From Podocnemis expansa (Eukaryota > Chordata > Testudines > Podocnemididae): a DNA stretch of 64,000 nt. The notes under the pieces are model-generated. The model had not been told where the DNA came from. It ran no database searches and was given only the letters and a program-made list of their open reading frames with translations. A program made the translations under genes and the position numbers. Positions 47,091 through 58,800 of this stretch are shown one piece after another. The stretch covers positions 31,880,777 to 31,944,776 of the forward strand of contig ML682005.1 of NCBI GenBank assembly GCA_007922195.1. Reading direction: 5' to 3'. Positions within the stretch are counted from its first letter, which is position 1, and every line of letters begins with the position of its first letter.

Positions 47091-49600
47091 ATGAAGGAGG
47101 CAGACACCCATAGCTAATAGTGTAGACACAGGCTGTATGTGTATGTAGATAAATTGAAACTGACAAGTTGAAGACTGAAGTTGTCTATTTATATTGAGAA
47201 TGTGAATACCATAGATTAATAGCAATTCAGCATTTTGTCCCACTGGCCTCTGCAGCTTACCTGAAAGTTTGTCTAGACAGACCACTTCTGTGTGGTGAGA
47301 AAATACTGGTATTTTAGTCTCTAGGGTCCAACCAGGCTTTGGTCTTTCTGCAACAACTGCCAATAAGTGTTTGTTTAAAAAAAAAATTGTGGCCATTTGG
47401 CTAACTGGGAACTGGACTGAAGCCATAAACCTCTTTGCGCATTGGTGTCACTAAGCCAAATTATTTAGATGGTAAAGTATTGGGGCAGGAATTCTCTGTC
47501 ATGATGTGTTTATAGAGGACCTCACACAATGAAGCCATGATCTTAAGATGAGATTCTGGGTTCTACAATTTATTAAACCTATTTGGTTTTTGGGGGTACA
47601 CACAGAAACAGTTTTCATGTGTCTTACTCGACTATAAACATTCTGTTCTCTTAGAAGTTCACAGGTGCACGAGTACAGAATAAATACCATCAAAATGTTC
47701 TTGGTGTGAATGCCTAAAAACTGATTATTGTGATAAAGATAACTGGTACTTGTCTGGACTTCAGTAATTGTAATATTTTCATTAAGTGGTTCATTCAAAT
47801 TAGATCCAAAATTTATTGACTGTTGTAGGGTAATATGAGGCATATATGAGGTACTTAATTGGGTATCTTAATTTACATGATTTATTTTAATGTGAAATTA
47901 GTTGACTTATTCCCAGTTTCCAATTTACTGATACCTGAAGGAACAGCTTTCTCATGAAAAGGCAGCACTCCATAATACTGAAATGCTATTCACACAGAAT
48001 TAGCTGTTCCTGACCCCCTCTGCAGTGGTAACACTGGCCACAAGGTCAACAAAAATTTTGAACAGTAACAGTAGGTGTCATTAGACAACATGCAACATTG
48101 TACGTGTTACCTTAATAAACACAGAGAGCTGTGGCTGCTTAGGATCTCTGAAAACCAAACCACTGATCTAGGTGCCTCTATATGATTTTAGGTCCATGAC
48201 TTTAAGCACACATATTTTGGTCAATATACTTATGAGAAGTTGTCTTGATCCTCTTCAATAAATATGTGTGCTACTAGTTAATAAAATAATGTATTGAGTA
48301 CATTCAGTCATGGAATGAAACCTTTTTTTCTATGACTTCTGCCAGTCAAACTTTGGGAATGTAGATGTGCAAGCTCAAATCTTCAGAGCCCTTTTAACTA
48401 TAATTAATTACCCATAAATCTTCAAACTAGGAAAGATGCAATTAAAATTCACTCAGAAGAAAAAAAAACACATTCTTAGGAGATTGTGCAGTTCTTTTTC
48501 TTAATTATAGGAAATGTTTTAGTCCCTTTCCATGTTTTATAATGTCCTTTGGGTTGAGATCATGCACATAGAGCAGGTGCACTTAAAAAAATCAATGTTT
48601 TTCTCATTGTAATATTTCCACATGACTCTAGAAATTTCTTTATTAGTTTATATATTAGTAGGTCAGCTCCAAAATATGTCTTAGGGTCCGACTTCCCCAT
48701 TGTGTTTGGAGGTAAAAGGTTGACTTTCATAGTGGGGAAACTCTAGGAAATGAATTATTTTATAGATTGTATTTGAGATGAGCCTAAATCAAAACTAGAA
48801 CCTCCAGCACTTAGGACCCTAGGAGTGTTAAAAATCTGGATCCAGATTTGCCAGTGGCTCATATTTCAATAACAGAGTGACCCAAAGCCCTAAATCTGAA
48901 TTGGCTGAACTTTTGGGCATTGGCAATCCAAATACAGAATTTGAAGCTTGTGCATATTTCTTGACAATACATCTTACTTAAAAGCAGGAGTGTTGCTGGA
49001 TAGCAGAAGGAGCTATCATGAGGCTCTGCCCCTGGTCTGCCCCCCTGCTAGGCCCCACACCCAGTCTGTCCCTCCCACCCCCAGACACAAGCCCCAGGTC
49101 CTGTGTGCACTAGGAAGCCCCTCCACATGTCTAAAGGTATCACTCTGCACTGGAAGTGTTTTACATATCTGAAACAATTTACTGTGTGTGACATTCTCTC
49201 CCATCCCTTGACTATTCTGAATGTTACTTGTTCTGAACAGCACTTTTCACATGAAATGAAGCTTTTGGAAACATGGAGATATGATGTTTCTGATAGGAGA
49301 TTGGCTCCTTGGCGCCGTGGCAGTGTTACCAATTTGGCCATCAACTTGGGGTATGCTCATTTGTTGGGGTTATTTCCTTTGGGGGGAAGGTTGCAGTTTT
49401 ATTAGTGTACTATTTGTGTTTCTGTATGGAGCTCACTTCTCCCTTCTGCAAGCTCCCTCCCAATGGAACCACCCTTGCAGTACCTCAGTTTCCCAGGAGT
49501 AGATTCTTCCAACCCCAGATTCAAATAACCACCTGCATATACACAATCATCAATAAAAAAGGTATGTCTGAGTGGACTGGGTCTATCAGCACTCTCTGTT
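47091..49600. other. Intron 1, nothing recognised
   Basis: AT-rich, with a short GC-rich patch at 49020-49130 that encodes nothing recognisable. Open frames on both strands are short and without domains. Confidence 0.4.
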
Positions 49601-49835
49601 GGCCCCTTATACGTCCCTGAACTCAGCAGTCTGGCTCACACAGCACTTCTCCGCTGCTACCCTTATGTGCCCCTGGACCTCACCGGACTAGACTTGAGCA
49701 TGCATCTGAGCATGCTGGGTCCCAAAGCACTCTTCAGCTGCTACCCTTATATGCCCCTGGACTCAATCAGGCCCGATCAAAACAGCACTTTTCAGTTGTT
49801 ACCCTTATATGCCCCTGGAGTCAATAAAGCTGGTA
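49600..49835 (+). repeat. Tandem repeats, possible LTR fragment of an endogenous retrovirus
   Basis: The unit 'gctacccttatatgcccctg' with preceding 'agcacttttcag'-like sequence occurs three times (about 49640, 49726 and 49783, the last with 'gttaccc'). A poly(A)-signal-like 'caataaag' follows at about 49823. Arrays of this kind are common in retroviral LTRs, but I found no LTR ends, partner LTR or gag-pol nearby. Confidence 0.4.
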
Positions 49836-51138
49836 TCTCCATTAATGAGCAGGCTTTCAGGACTGTGAGAATCACAGAGATTTTTGGCTATGTAAAAGAA
49901 GCATTGCTGCAGAGCATTATACAGAAGCCAGGAAGGGGAAGGAATGAAGTTTTAAAAGAGTTTGGCAACTGACTTGATTACAAAAGTCGTTTGATTGCTA
50001 AGTACCTAAAACATACAATAATAGTAATAATTACAAAAGAAGGGAAAAATACCCAAACAGTTACAGCATCAATAACGACACAAGGAAAGAAAAACACTCA
50101 GTTACAATATTACCTAGATTTTATTGTATCAGGCCTAGAGCAAGAGAGAGGTTATATTTGAACAAAGTAATGAAGAGAGAAAGAGAGAGAGATTGTGGAT
50201 GGGGGGGGGCTATGTCTCACCACTCTGTAACAGAAAGGTTCCCAGGAAACAGGTGGTACAGCTCAGGGTCAGCATGCTAGATGGAGACAGGCTAGGCAGA
50301 ACTCTCATTGCAATCAGCAAAGAAAAGGAGAAGTCCCAGTGGAAATGATGCAGCTTTTGGATCCAGACATTAGAGCAGAGGTGGGCATCAGAACAGAACT
50401 CTCAACCTGGGTCAGTATTTTTGTAGGGAAGAAACAGTTTTTTCAAGGCGGAACACAAGGGTTGTTTTTAGGGTAAATAATGATTTGTTTGAGTGGACAA
50501 TTCACATTCCTGGCTAGGGTGGTAATGATTCAGGGAATCTTACAATACAGTCAGGCAAATTCAGTATTTTGGGTATCAGTTATCAGACCATTCTGGTTAT
50601 AGATGTGCTAACTGCTGAGCTTTTTAACCTTTGAGATCTCCCATCATGGGATGGGCAAATGGAATTCAAACATCAAGACAGTAGTTTAAAAACACAGCCA
50701 TTTCCTGCAGTCACTTCCCACCCCCTGCTTAATTACAAGCAAACAAGAAAACTAAGTTTCAAAAGCACCATATGGTGCTGGTCTGCAGAATTCATAAATA
50801 GGGTCATCACTGGCACTGCCAGCTGGGGAATGATCCCTGGGCCACCCACCCAACAATAGACCTCACTGAATGGATGGGGGTAAAAGGGCCAGTCCCCACC
50901 TGCCACCCTGGCTAGCCACCGAGTCACTGACCCATGCGGAAAAGGATGATCCCCAGACCCACCCGACCAACCTGGGGATGGATCCCCTGTTCCCAATGCT
51001 TCCAGCCCCCCCAAGCTGCCCTCAGGTTCCCCCCCCCCACCATCACATACACACAGTACTTACCAGTATCGTGAAAACACTGGTCCTGAACAAAGCAAGA
51101 CAGAGCCTATTTAGTAACGGGGGGAGAGAGGATTTAAA
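49836..51138. other. Intron 1, possible retroelement debris
   Basis: Purine-rich sequence with AG runs near 50175-50200 and a G run near 50202, then a moderately GC-rich part up to the DIRS element. No recognised coding motif. Confidence 0.35.
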
Positions 51139-51183
51139 GTTCCTCTTTGAGCACTGCTCACATCCATTCTGATTTAGGTGTCT
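51139..51183 (+). repeat. Left inverted terminal repeat of DIRS-like element
   Basis: Begins 'gttcctctttgagcactgct' and continues 'cacatccattctgatttagg'. It is inverted relative to the right terminal repeat (about 55942-55985), and its reverse complement is also found in the internal complementary region (55661-55706). Confidence 0.88.
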
Positions 51184-51314
51184 ATGTGCCACAGTACCTG
51201 GATGCTCAAAAGCTTTTTTGCCCTAGCCTGTCTCTGTAGTAAAGTGGTCAATGCTCCCTCTGTGCACCTGCTAGGTAGCCCCACCCCTGCCCCCCCTTCA
51301 GTTCCTTTTTTCCA

Positions 51315-52830
51315 CCATTCGCGATGGTCCTGGAAGTGCCCGCTCTTGCAATCCTGCAAGTGCCTGTCTGCTTCCTTCTCAACAATCCTTTTTTCTCATT
51401 CTGGAATCGCTGTTCATCCTGGTATCACCTCGTGGCTCCAGATGCACCAAAGAAGCTGTCTTTCCATTGGATCCAGGATATACCACATGTGCTGGCACAA
51501 GGCAAGCTGGGTTTTGAGCCCTGTTCCATGTGCGGTGAGACGTTTTCAATCAGTGATCCCCAAGAGAAGTGCCTAAAATGTTTCAGGAAGGTGCATAGAA
51601 CTGACAAGTGCCAAATCTATTGGTCTTTTAAGCTGAGGACCCAGAAGGAGTGAGCAAATTGCCTACAATGTGTGGCTTTGGGAGAGGCCCTGCACCCTGC
51701 CTTGGTGCTGAATGGATCATCTTCAGCACAGGCAGCTCCAGCACAGAGGATTCAGTCAGCACCAGCCACACCTTGGCACAGATCCCCATCCAGGAAACCT
51801 AAAATGCACCGTATGGGATTGCAATCCATACTGGGTGTTCAACCTGAGGAGAGGCCTTGGCATTGGTGCAGGTTGAGATTGCTAGCATGCGTCCCATCCC
51901 TGGTATGAAAGCTGAGGACACTTCTGATCCCTTCCATGTTTGAGATGCCGAGGGCCCTCCTGCAGCTGCCAACACCTACTCCATCCAAACTGGTGGTGTT
52001 GAGGGGCAAACTGGCACTACTATAACAAAAGCCTGCTTGGGGTCTGAACACGAGCCTGAACCATCAGCACAGGAGGAAATGGTGCAGGAGAGAAACTGGC
52101 ACCAAGATGGCACATTGTGGCCCTGAGCCTCAACATGTCGTTCCCTGAGACCACAATCTGGGGACAATTGGCACAGTCCCTCACCACTGCGGTTGCAGCA
52201 GTCCTCACTCAACCACTCCAGGGGCTCTTTGTATGATCACCCAGTAATGAGGGCATTTACCCCCTTAATCTTGAGGTCAAAGTCAGGGGGTGACAGAGCA
52301 TATCTTTGGTTCTCCCCAGAGACCTCTTCCTGAGGACATTTCCTGGTGTGGTCACAAAAATCACACTGCACCAGATCACAATCATACTTGTCAGGTGACT
52401 CTGACACCCAGCACCATCGCCATCCCTCATCAATGCCTTTGGCACCAGCCCTAACCTTGATCTGCTTTTCCAGTAAGTGCAGGAGGAAACACTCCTCTTC
52501 ATCCTGTGTGGCGCCAAACTTTGAGAGACAGGACACTGGCACCAGCTGCACCGACACAACCCTCCCCACACGGGACATCGCCAGTACCACCTCAAAAGAG
52601 AAGCTGCTCCTGGGACGGAGATACCAATCGTCCATCAGTGCAGGTCGAAACAACCTCTGTACAGGACACAGTGCCACACACCTTTAAAGACCAGTCGGCA
52701 GAGTGGGCTGACTGGGCCTCTCTGGACACCCCACACACACACACACACACACACAGGGACCCAACATCCCTGGAGTCATCCAAGCTAGGTACATCCTGGG
52801 GAGCCCAGGATGCAGCTATGTCTGATGAGT
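51315..52830 (+). pseudogene. DIRS gag-like region with cysteine cluster
   Basis: A frame at 51324-51653 has paired cysteines: 'CSMCGE' then 'KCLKCFRKVHRTDKC', a C-x2-C ... C-x2-C arrangement with a following His and Cys, as in DIRS gag proteins. Downstream to about 52830 the sequence is Pro/Ser/Thr-rich in broken frames. It contains a (CA)n tract at 52731-52755. Function would be nucleoprotein assembly (inference). Confidence 0.6.
52731..52755. repeat. (CA)n microsatellite
   Basis: An uninterrupted CA dinucleotide run within the DIRS gag region. Confidence 0.95.
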
Positions 52831-53109
52831 AATCAAACCCAAGAGAAAGACCCTTCCATCATAGTCGTTCAAGGGTGATGTAGTCATCATCACTTGCCGA
52901 AGCGGCCTACCAGAGGCCTATCTATCCTTCAGAGAGGACCTGCATGTACATCAGAAGCTGTTAAAGCGGATGGTCACGAATCTCAACCTATAGATCTAAG
53001 TGGTTAGGGAGCACATTGACCCCTCTTTGATGTGGGTGACATAGTCCCGCTGGCCAGAGTGGTGAACCCCATGCATGATGGGGTCCTCAAAATTGCATGC
53101 ACCTGATGG

Positions 53110-54480
53110 TAGACTCAGTCACTGGTTCCCTCTGTATCAGACAGGGTGGAGAGGAAGTACCATGTCCCCATGGACAGGTTCAGCTTCCAATTTGTAGTGG
53201 GCAGGGAGCACTTCCAGTTCACAGCACTCCCCATTAGTCTCTCATTAGCCCCAAGAGTTTTCATGAAATGTATTGCAGCTATAGCAGCTAACCTGAGAAA
53301 GCAAGGGATACAAATATTCCCATACTTAGATGATTGGCTGATAAAGGGAAGGCGCAAGCATCAGGTCCGACAGGGTGTGTGTGTGGTACAGAACCTGTGC
53401 AGCAGGCTGGGTCTCCTCACAAACCTGGAAAAATCAAAACTTGTTCCGTCAAGGGGAATAGAGTTCATAGGGGCACATCTGGACTCAGTATGGGCAAAAG
53501 CCTCATTTCCCCTACCGAGGTTTCAGTCCATGTCTCTCATCATTTCAGAACTACACCAAGCCCCTTCACAACTGCAAGGTGCTGCAGTCAGCTGCTAGGC
53601 CACATGGCAGCCTTCATCTTTGTGGTAAGGACAGCCTGCCTCTGTATGAGACCCCTATAGTCATGGTTGGCAACAGCATTCCACCCACAGCACCACTCCT
53701 TAAACTGGGTGGTCACCATCCCAGGGAAGGTATTGAGTTCACTAAAAATATGGCAGAGCCCAGAATTCACATGCAAAGGATTCCCCTTCAAAGCCCAGAA
53801 TCCCTTTCTTACCTTAATCACAGATGTGTCAGACTTGGGATGGGGGGGCCCATATCATGGGGCACCTGTCCACCCAAGGAATGTGGTCCCAGGAGGACAG
53901 CCCCCTCCCCATAAACATGAAAGAGCTGAGAGCAATATGTCTATCCTGTGGGGTTTTCCTGAATAAGATAGAGAGGAAAATGATGCAGGTTCTGATGGAC
54001 AACATGGCAGTCATGTTCTACCTCAACTGCCAAGGGGGCATGTGCTCACCTGCACTGTGCAAGGAAGCATCCCTCCTGTGGGATCTAGCACTGAAATTCA
54101 ACTTCTGCCGATAGCATACCACTTACCACGGTGAACAATGATCAGGCAGACAAACTCAGCAGGAAATTCCTTCCCCAACATGAGTGATCCTTACATTCGG
54201 GAGTAGTGAACAGTCTATTCAAGACTTGGGGCCTCCCAAAGATAGATTTGTTCACATAATGGGCAAATCGCAAGTTCTACTGACTTTACTCCTTCAGGGT
54301 CAGGAAGATGGGGTAACTTTCGGACTGATAAGCTGAGGGCAGCCAACTCCGATATGCTTTTCACCCCATCCCACTGAGCCACAGGGTCCTGTTAAAGATC
54401 AAAAGGGACCAAGTGGACATAATTCTGATAGCCCCGGCTTGGCCATGCCAGCCTTGGTAATTCACTCTCCTCAGCCTTTC
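53110..54480 (+). pseudogene. DIRS reverse transcriptase and RNase H, frameshifted
   Basis: The frame 53146-53598 carries 'FVVGREHFQFTALPISLSLA' followed by 'PRVFMKC' and the catalytic 'FPYLDDWLIKG', with YLDD intact, then 'NLEKSKLVPSRGIEFIGAHL'. The Asp-Leu-Lys of motif A, expected just before 'YHVPM', is not recognisable. After shifts, RNase H follows: 'TDVSDLGWGG' in one frame and 'DNMAVMFYLNCQGG' in another (53994 onward). Further along, 'ILIAPAWPCQPW' near 54420 is the conserved connector of DIRS pol. Confidence 0.85.
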
Positions 54481-54689
54481 TATGGCACCTCCTATAACAC
54501 TTCCACTAAGAGCGGACTGGTTCACTCAGGACTCTGATCACCTGCGACACCTGGACCTGTGACTTCTACACCTGGCAGCATGGAGGTTACATGGTTGAAG
54601 CCTGACAAGCAAATATGCTCTGAAAAAATCCAGAAGGCCCTCATTGAAAGTAGAAAACCCTCTACAAGGGCCACTTATGGGGCAAAGTA

Positions 54690-55575
54690 GAAATGCTTCT
54701 CCTTGTGAGCACAAGAAAGAGGGGCACCCCCTAAGTCCGCTCTGATCTATGCTATTCTGGACTGGCTCCTGGAGCTAAGAGAGAAAGATTTCACAATATC
54801 CTCTCTTAGGTTTCACCTGGGAGTGATTTCAGTGCTACACAAGACTTTCAATGAGGTGACTAATTCTTCTCCCACTCCCTGACCACAAGGTTTTTTAAGG
54901 GTTTGCACAGGCTTTACCCCCAAATCTGAGACCCTATCCCACAATGGGACCTAAACCTAGTGCTTGAGGGACTCATAAGAGGCCTGCAGAAGCCTTTAGA
55001 TTCATGAACCCTGCTGCTTTTATCTTAGAAAGTTGCCTTCATGGTAGCCATCACATTGGCCAGGAGAGTTTGAGCTAAAAAACCCTTTCCTTGGAACCCC
55101 TGTCTATGGTGGTCCACTACAACAAGGTACAACTCAAGCCCCACCTCGTCTTCCTGCCTAAGGTGGTGTTCCCCTTTCATATTAACCAAAATATCTGCCT
55201 TCTAGTGTTCTTCCCAGACAGATTGTAGAGAATCAGAGAAGATGGCACACCCTTGATGTAAAAAGGCCCCTCATGACACACATCAAGCTAACTAAACCCT
55301 TCTGCAAGATGGCTCAACTGTTTGTAGCAGTCATATGTATGAAGGGCCAAGCGATAACAACCCAGTGCAACTGGTCCTGGATAATGAACTGCATTAATGA
55401 CTGCTACCACATAGCAAATACTCCCCTCCCAGGGAGAATCAGGGTACATTCATCTAGAGTCCAAGCATCCTCCACAGCATTGCTTGCTCAGGTTCTGATC
55501 CAGGAGATCTGCACGGCAGCGACCTCATCTTCAGTACACACTTTCATGTCCATTTTGCAGTTTTACAGCAGGTAA
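54690..55575 (+). pseudogene. DIRS tyrosine recombinase, broken
   Basis: Pieces in order: 'PKSALIYAILDWLLELREKD' and 'SSLRFHLGVISVLHKTF' (about 54735-54855), 'RFFKGLHRLYPQI', and 'VAITLARRV' (about 55045), which holds the first catalytic Arg. A frame at 55273-55575 has 'RVHSSRVQASSTALL' with the HxxR signature and ends 'TSSSVHTFMSILQFY', where the terminal Tyr is the likely nucleophile. Stops and shifts separate these parts. Confidence 0.8.
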
Positions 55576-55660
55576 GAGATGCTGCTGCTGCTGCTCTGGG
55601 CAGAGCAGTTCTATGGGGGGGGGGACATTAACTCCACCGACCTTCCTAAATTTGGCTTGT

Positions 55661-55760
55661 AAGTCACTTAAATCAGAATGGATGTGAGCAGCAGTCAAAA
55701 AAGAACGGAGGGTTACTTACCTGTAAACGTTCTTCTTCAGGATGGGCTGCTCACATATGT
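55661..55760 (+). repeat. DIRS internal complementary region
   Basis: Two segments meet at 55706/55707. The left half, ending 'cagtcaaaaaagaac', is the reverse complement of the left terminus of the element. The right half, starting 'ggagggttacttacctgtaa', is the reverse complement of the right terminus (to 56009). Such a joint copy of both termini is diagnostic of DIRS elements and is thought to template the circular intermediate. Confidence 0.9.
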
Positions 55761-55941
55761 TCCATACACTCCCTCTGGCCCCGCTTTTTGGAGTTAGAGG
55801 AAAGAAGGGACTGAACAAGGGGCATGGTCAGGGCCACCTACATACTGTGCGGGTGCGCAGGCCAGAGGGGGCATTGGCCACTGACTCTACAAAGACAGGC
55901 AAGGGTAAGAAAGTTTCTGGGCATCTTTGCGGTGCAGCAGG

Positions 55942-56009
55942 TAGACACCTAAATCAGAATGTATGTGAGCAGCCCATCTCAAAAGACGTTTACAGGTAAG
56001 TAACCCTCC
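55942..56009 (+). repeat. Right inverted terminal repeat of DIRS-like element
   Basis: 'tagacacctaaatcagaatg' is inverted relative to the left repeat. The last 24 bases, ending 'ttacaggtaagtaaccctcc', are an extension not found in the left repeat but mirrored in the internal complementary region. Confidence 0.88.
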
Positions 56010-57800
56010 ATTCCACCTTTCTGCTCCACAGCTGAAAAGGGTGCAGCCCTCTTTCTCAGTTCACAGCTTAGCTCCTCCCACCCTGCAAACAGGCTTTGCT
56101 GCTGCTGGGGAAATCAGATATGGGGACTCAGGCTGTTCATCCAGGGCCTGTGCCCTGTTGGTCCAACGGCAGTGATGTCCCTGCTTAAAAGCAGTTTCTC
56201 TAACATTTCATTCATGGTTGTTACATTAACTATACACTATCATAACATTATTAATATATATTTTGTTAAGGCAAATTGGATGGAAAACAGAATATAATGC
56301 ATAGCAAGAGAAACACTTAACAGAAATATTGACCAAAGTTTACAGGCAAGCAGTTTTAAAGTAAAACCACAAAATCCATATTTAGGTAATTAAATCAAAG
56401 TTGCCTGATATTCAGAGGTGCACAGCAACTAAAAATCAGCCATTTATTTCTTTAAGCATGTAAACTGCTATATAATTTTAAACGTATTGATGACTAAATT
56501 TGAGTTTAGGAGCCTTTTTTGAAGCACCAAGCTTTGAAAATCATGATACATTGCTCAGTTTTTCTCAGGAGATAGATTAAAGCTAAATGGGGTTCACTTT
56601 CAGTAAAAGTTTTGACTTTCAATACATAATCATCTTCCCAGCCTTGCACCCTCTAGACAGAATTTTTCACCTGCTCCCTGTTTCCTCCATATAATTTCTT
56701 GTACACCTCTAAACAGTGGAGTCTTTGATGCTACTCGCTCAGTCTGCAGGCAGCAGCCAGCATTTCTTCAGGCGTGTTCTTTAGAGTCTGGGTCTTCTGT
56801 GGCAGAGGTGGCTTTAGAGATATGTGATACAGGTGGCTGTATAGGACCCCAGAAAATAAGGGGCCTCATCCTCAATTTGGTGGACAAAAATGAAAATATA
56901 TATATAAAAAACATAGAAATTGTTCCTATCTAGCAGAACCAATAGGGATGGAATTCTTATCACTTTTCAGTCTTAGCTTATCAAAGCAAACTATCATTAG
57001 GATGTGTGCTTTGTCTGAATTGAAGATTTCACTGTTATCTGCACAGCACCTTCACACTGACATGCTAAAAAAGGAGGAGCAAGCTCTTTTGACACCAATA
57101 GACAGCCTAATAGCAGGAACTTTTCCAGTGGTCTCACCTTTTAGTTCCTCAGTGTGGCCACTTATTCTGCCATTTTTTAATCCCACTTGTGAAATTTTGC
57201 CTTTTTCTTTTTCACCTTTTCCTTTGCCTTTGTGACAATTTTTTCTTTGGCTTTGGTTAGCTCCAGTTACCACGTAGGGCCATATAGTCTGCTACATATA
57301 AATACAGTGCTGCCCTCAAGCAATTTTTACATCTGTGCATGATGTCTGTGCTGTATGTCTTTCTTTTGGTAAGTAATTTTCTAGCTTCTTTCATACTTAT
57401 TATTTAATATTTTTCAGGGGGCCAGAATCTTATATATTTAAGTACTTCCGAGAATTTTGTTTAAATTTGGTGTTTTTCATTTATAGCTACAGACTAGAAA
57501 CCTTCTTTTCACTTCTTTTTATTTATTATTATTTGTATTAAACTCCTAGTGCACATAAACCCAAGTCTATATGAAAAATTTGTAAGATTTGACTGCCAAA
57601 ATTTTAAATGTATTTGTTATTTTTGAGCCATCATTAATTTTACCACTTTGTTAATTAATGCACATACTTTAAAAAAAAATAAATGTTCATTTTGACTTTG
57701 TAGTTCAGCATTAGCTCACTTATGTTAAGTGAAAGATGATCAACTTACAAGCTTCATGATGGAAAGATCTTTAAAAATATCATACCCAAGAATAATTTAA
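56010..57800. other. Intron 1, nothing recognised
   Basis: AT-rich after a short GC-richer flank. Open frames at 56948-57235 (plus) and 57052-57273 (minus) have no domain. Confidence 0.4.
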
Positions 57801-57810
57801 AAGTTTCATA

Positions 57811-57860
57811 GGGATAGTCATGCTAGTCTGGTTGAGTAAAACAAACAAGGAGTCCTGGTA
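57811..57860 (+). repeat. Foldback miniature element, copy D (left arm only)
   Basis: 'gatagtcatgctagtctgg' and 'aaacaaacaaggagtcctg' match the outer and inner left arm of this family. G-rich sequence follows in place of the rest of the element. No right arm was found. Confidence 0.65.
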
Positions 57861-58569
57861 GGGGGGATGGTTACGGCTGCGGGGGGGACTGGGGCCACAG
57901 GGGTGGGGGGTGGAAGAGGAGACCTATAGGGAACCACACGATGGGCCTTCGCCAAGGGCACCCAGTTGCCTAAGGCCACCTCTGTTCTGTGGTAAAGCTG
58001 TAGAGCTAAGAAACCTCATTTAAACTGGCTTTGATCATGTTTAGGACTTTTTGTTAATATGGGGGAGTTGGTGTGACTATACTGCAGTGTATCTGATTTT
58101 TCCTTTATACCTGAGAAGCCTTATTTTATGTAGAGATACAGGGTATATATGTTCTTTTTTGTGTGAAAATACAAGTCAGGGGCACTGGGGAAACATACTT
58201 CGCAGTCATTTTAACTGAGATTACATAGTCTGTGTTACAATTTATGCAGATCTCTTTATAACTTTTCTTTCTTTTTTTTTTTGTACTCTTCTCCAAGCGC
58301 AGCAGTGAATTGTGGAACATTTAAGACATACGTCAACTATTAAGTCCATTTACTTCTTTACTTCTTTTCTCTGTCAACTCTTTACAATGATCCTTAAAAT
58401 ATTTCTAGAGCAAAAGTATGAGGAAAAAAGGGAAATTACTTTGATAGATATTCCTTGGTAATTCTTTTTCACTCTATTTTTGTAGATAGGAGATTGGTGG
58501 GAATAGAAATTAAAAGTAAGGCTTTGTCTCATTTAGAACTAGATGTGTGATTTTCAGTTCAAGCAGACA
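57861..58569. other. Intron 1, nothing recognised
   Basis: A G-rich patch (57861-57990) precedes AT-rich DNA without recognised content. Confidence 0.4.
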
Positions 58570-58800
58570 TACCTGAACTAGCCCTTATTGATCTAATGCA
58601 CTAAAAATATTAGTGTAGCCACCATAGCAGATAGTGATTGCATGAACCTGCCTTGACCTTCTGGGTATGTACTTGGAGCAGCAGGCCTTCTCATTGCTCG
58701 CCATGGCCCATGTTACCATGGTTATACTATTATTTTAGCAAACTAACTCAATGGAAATTAGTGTGAATATGTTTACACAAACTGGGACTCACATCTCTCA
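58570..58800. repeat. Hairpin-forming miniature element, second copy
   Basis: The left arm 'gcactaaaaatattagtgta' with 'gccaccatagcag' pairs loosely with the right arm 'catgttaccatggttatact' and 'attattttagcaaac'. The same layout as 46841-47090. Diverged, ends approximate. Confidence 0.5.

Larger units (their letters stand above)
51139..56009 (+). mobile_element. DIRS-like tyrosine-recombinase retrotransposon, degraded
   Basis: About 4.9 kb. The order is left inverted terminal repeat, gag-like region with a cysteine cluster, reverse transcriptase-RNase H, tyrosine recombinase, internal complementary region, right inverted terminal repeat. There are no LTRs and no target duplication, as expected for DIRS elements, which integrate by a tyrosine recombinase from a circular intermediate (family knowledge). 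All reading frames are broken. It lies in the sense orientation in DOK6 intron 1. Confidence 0.9.

Noticed and set aside
52237..52677. 146-codon minus-strand frame in the DIRS element
   Set aside because: Antisense to the gag region. It carries no recognisable domain.
51139..56009. Reading the element as an LTR retrovirus or LINE
   Set aside because: There are no LTRs, and the YLDD-type polymerase is followed by a tyrosine recombinase and an internal complementary region, which fits DIRS only.
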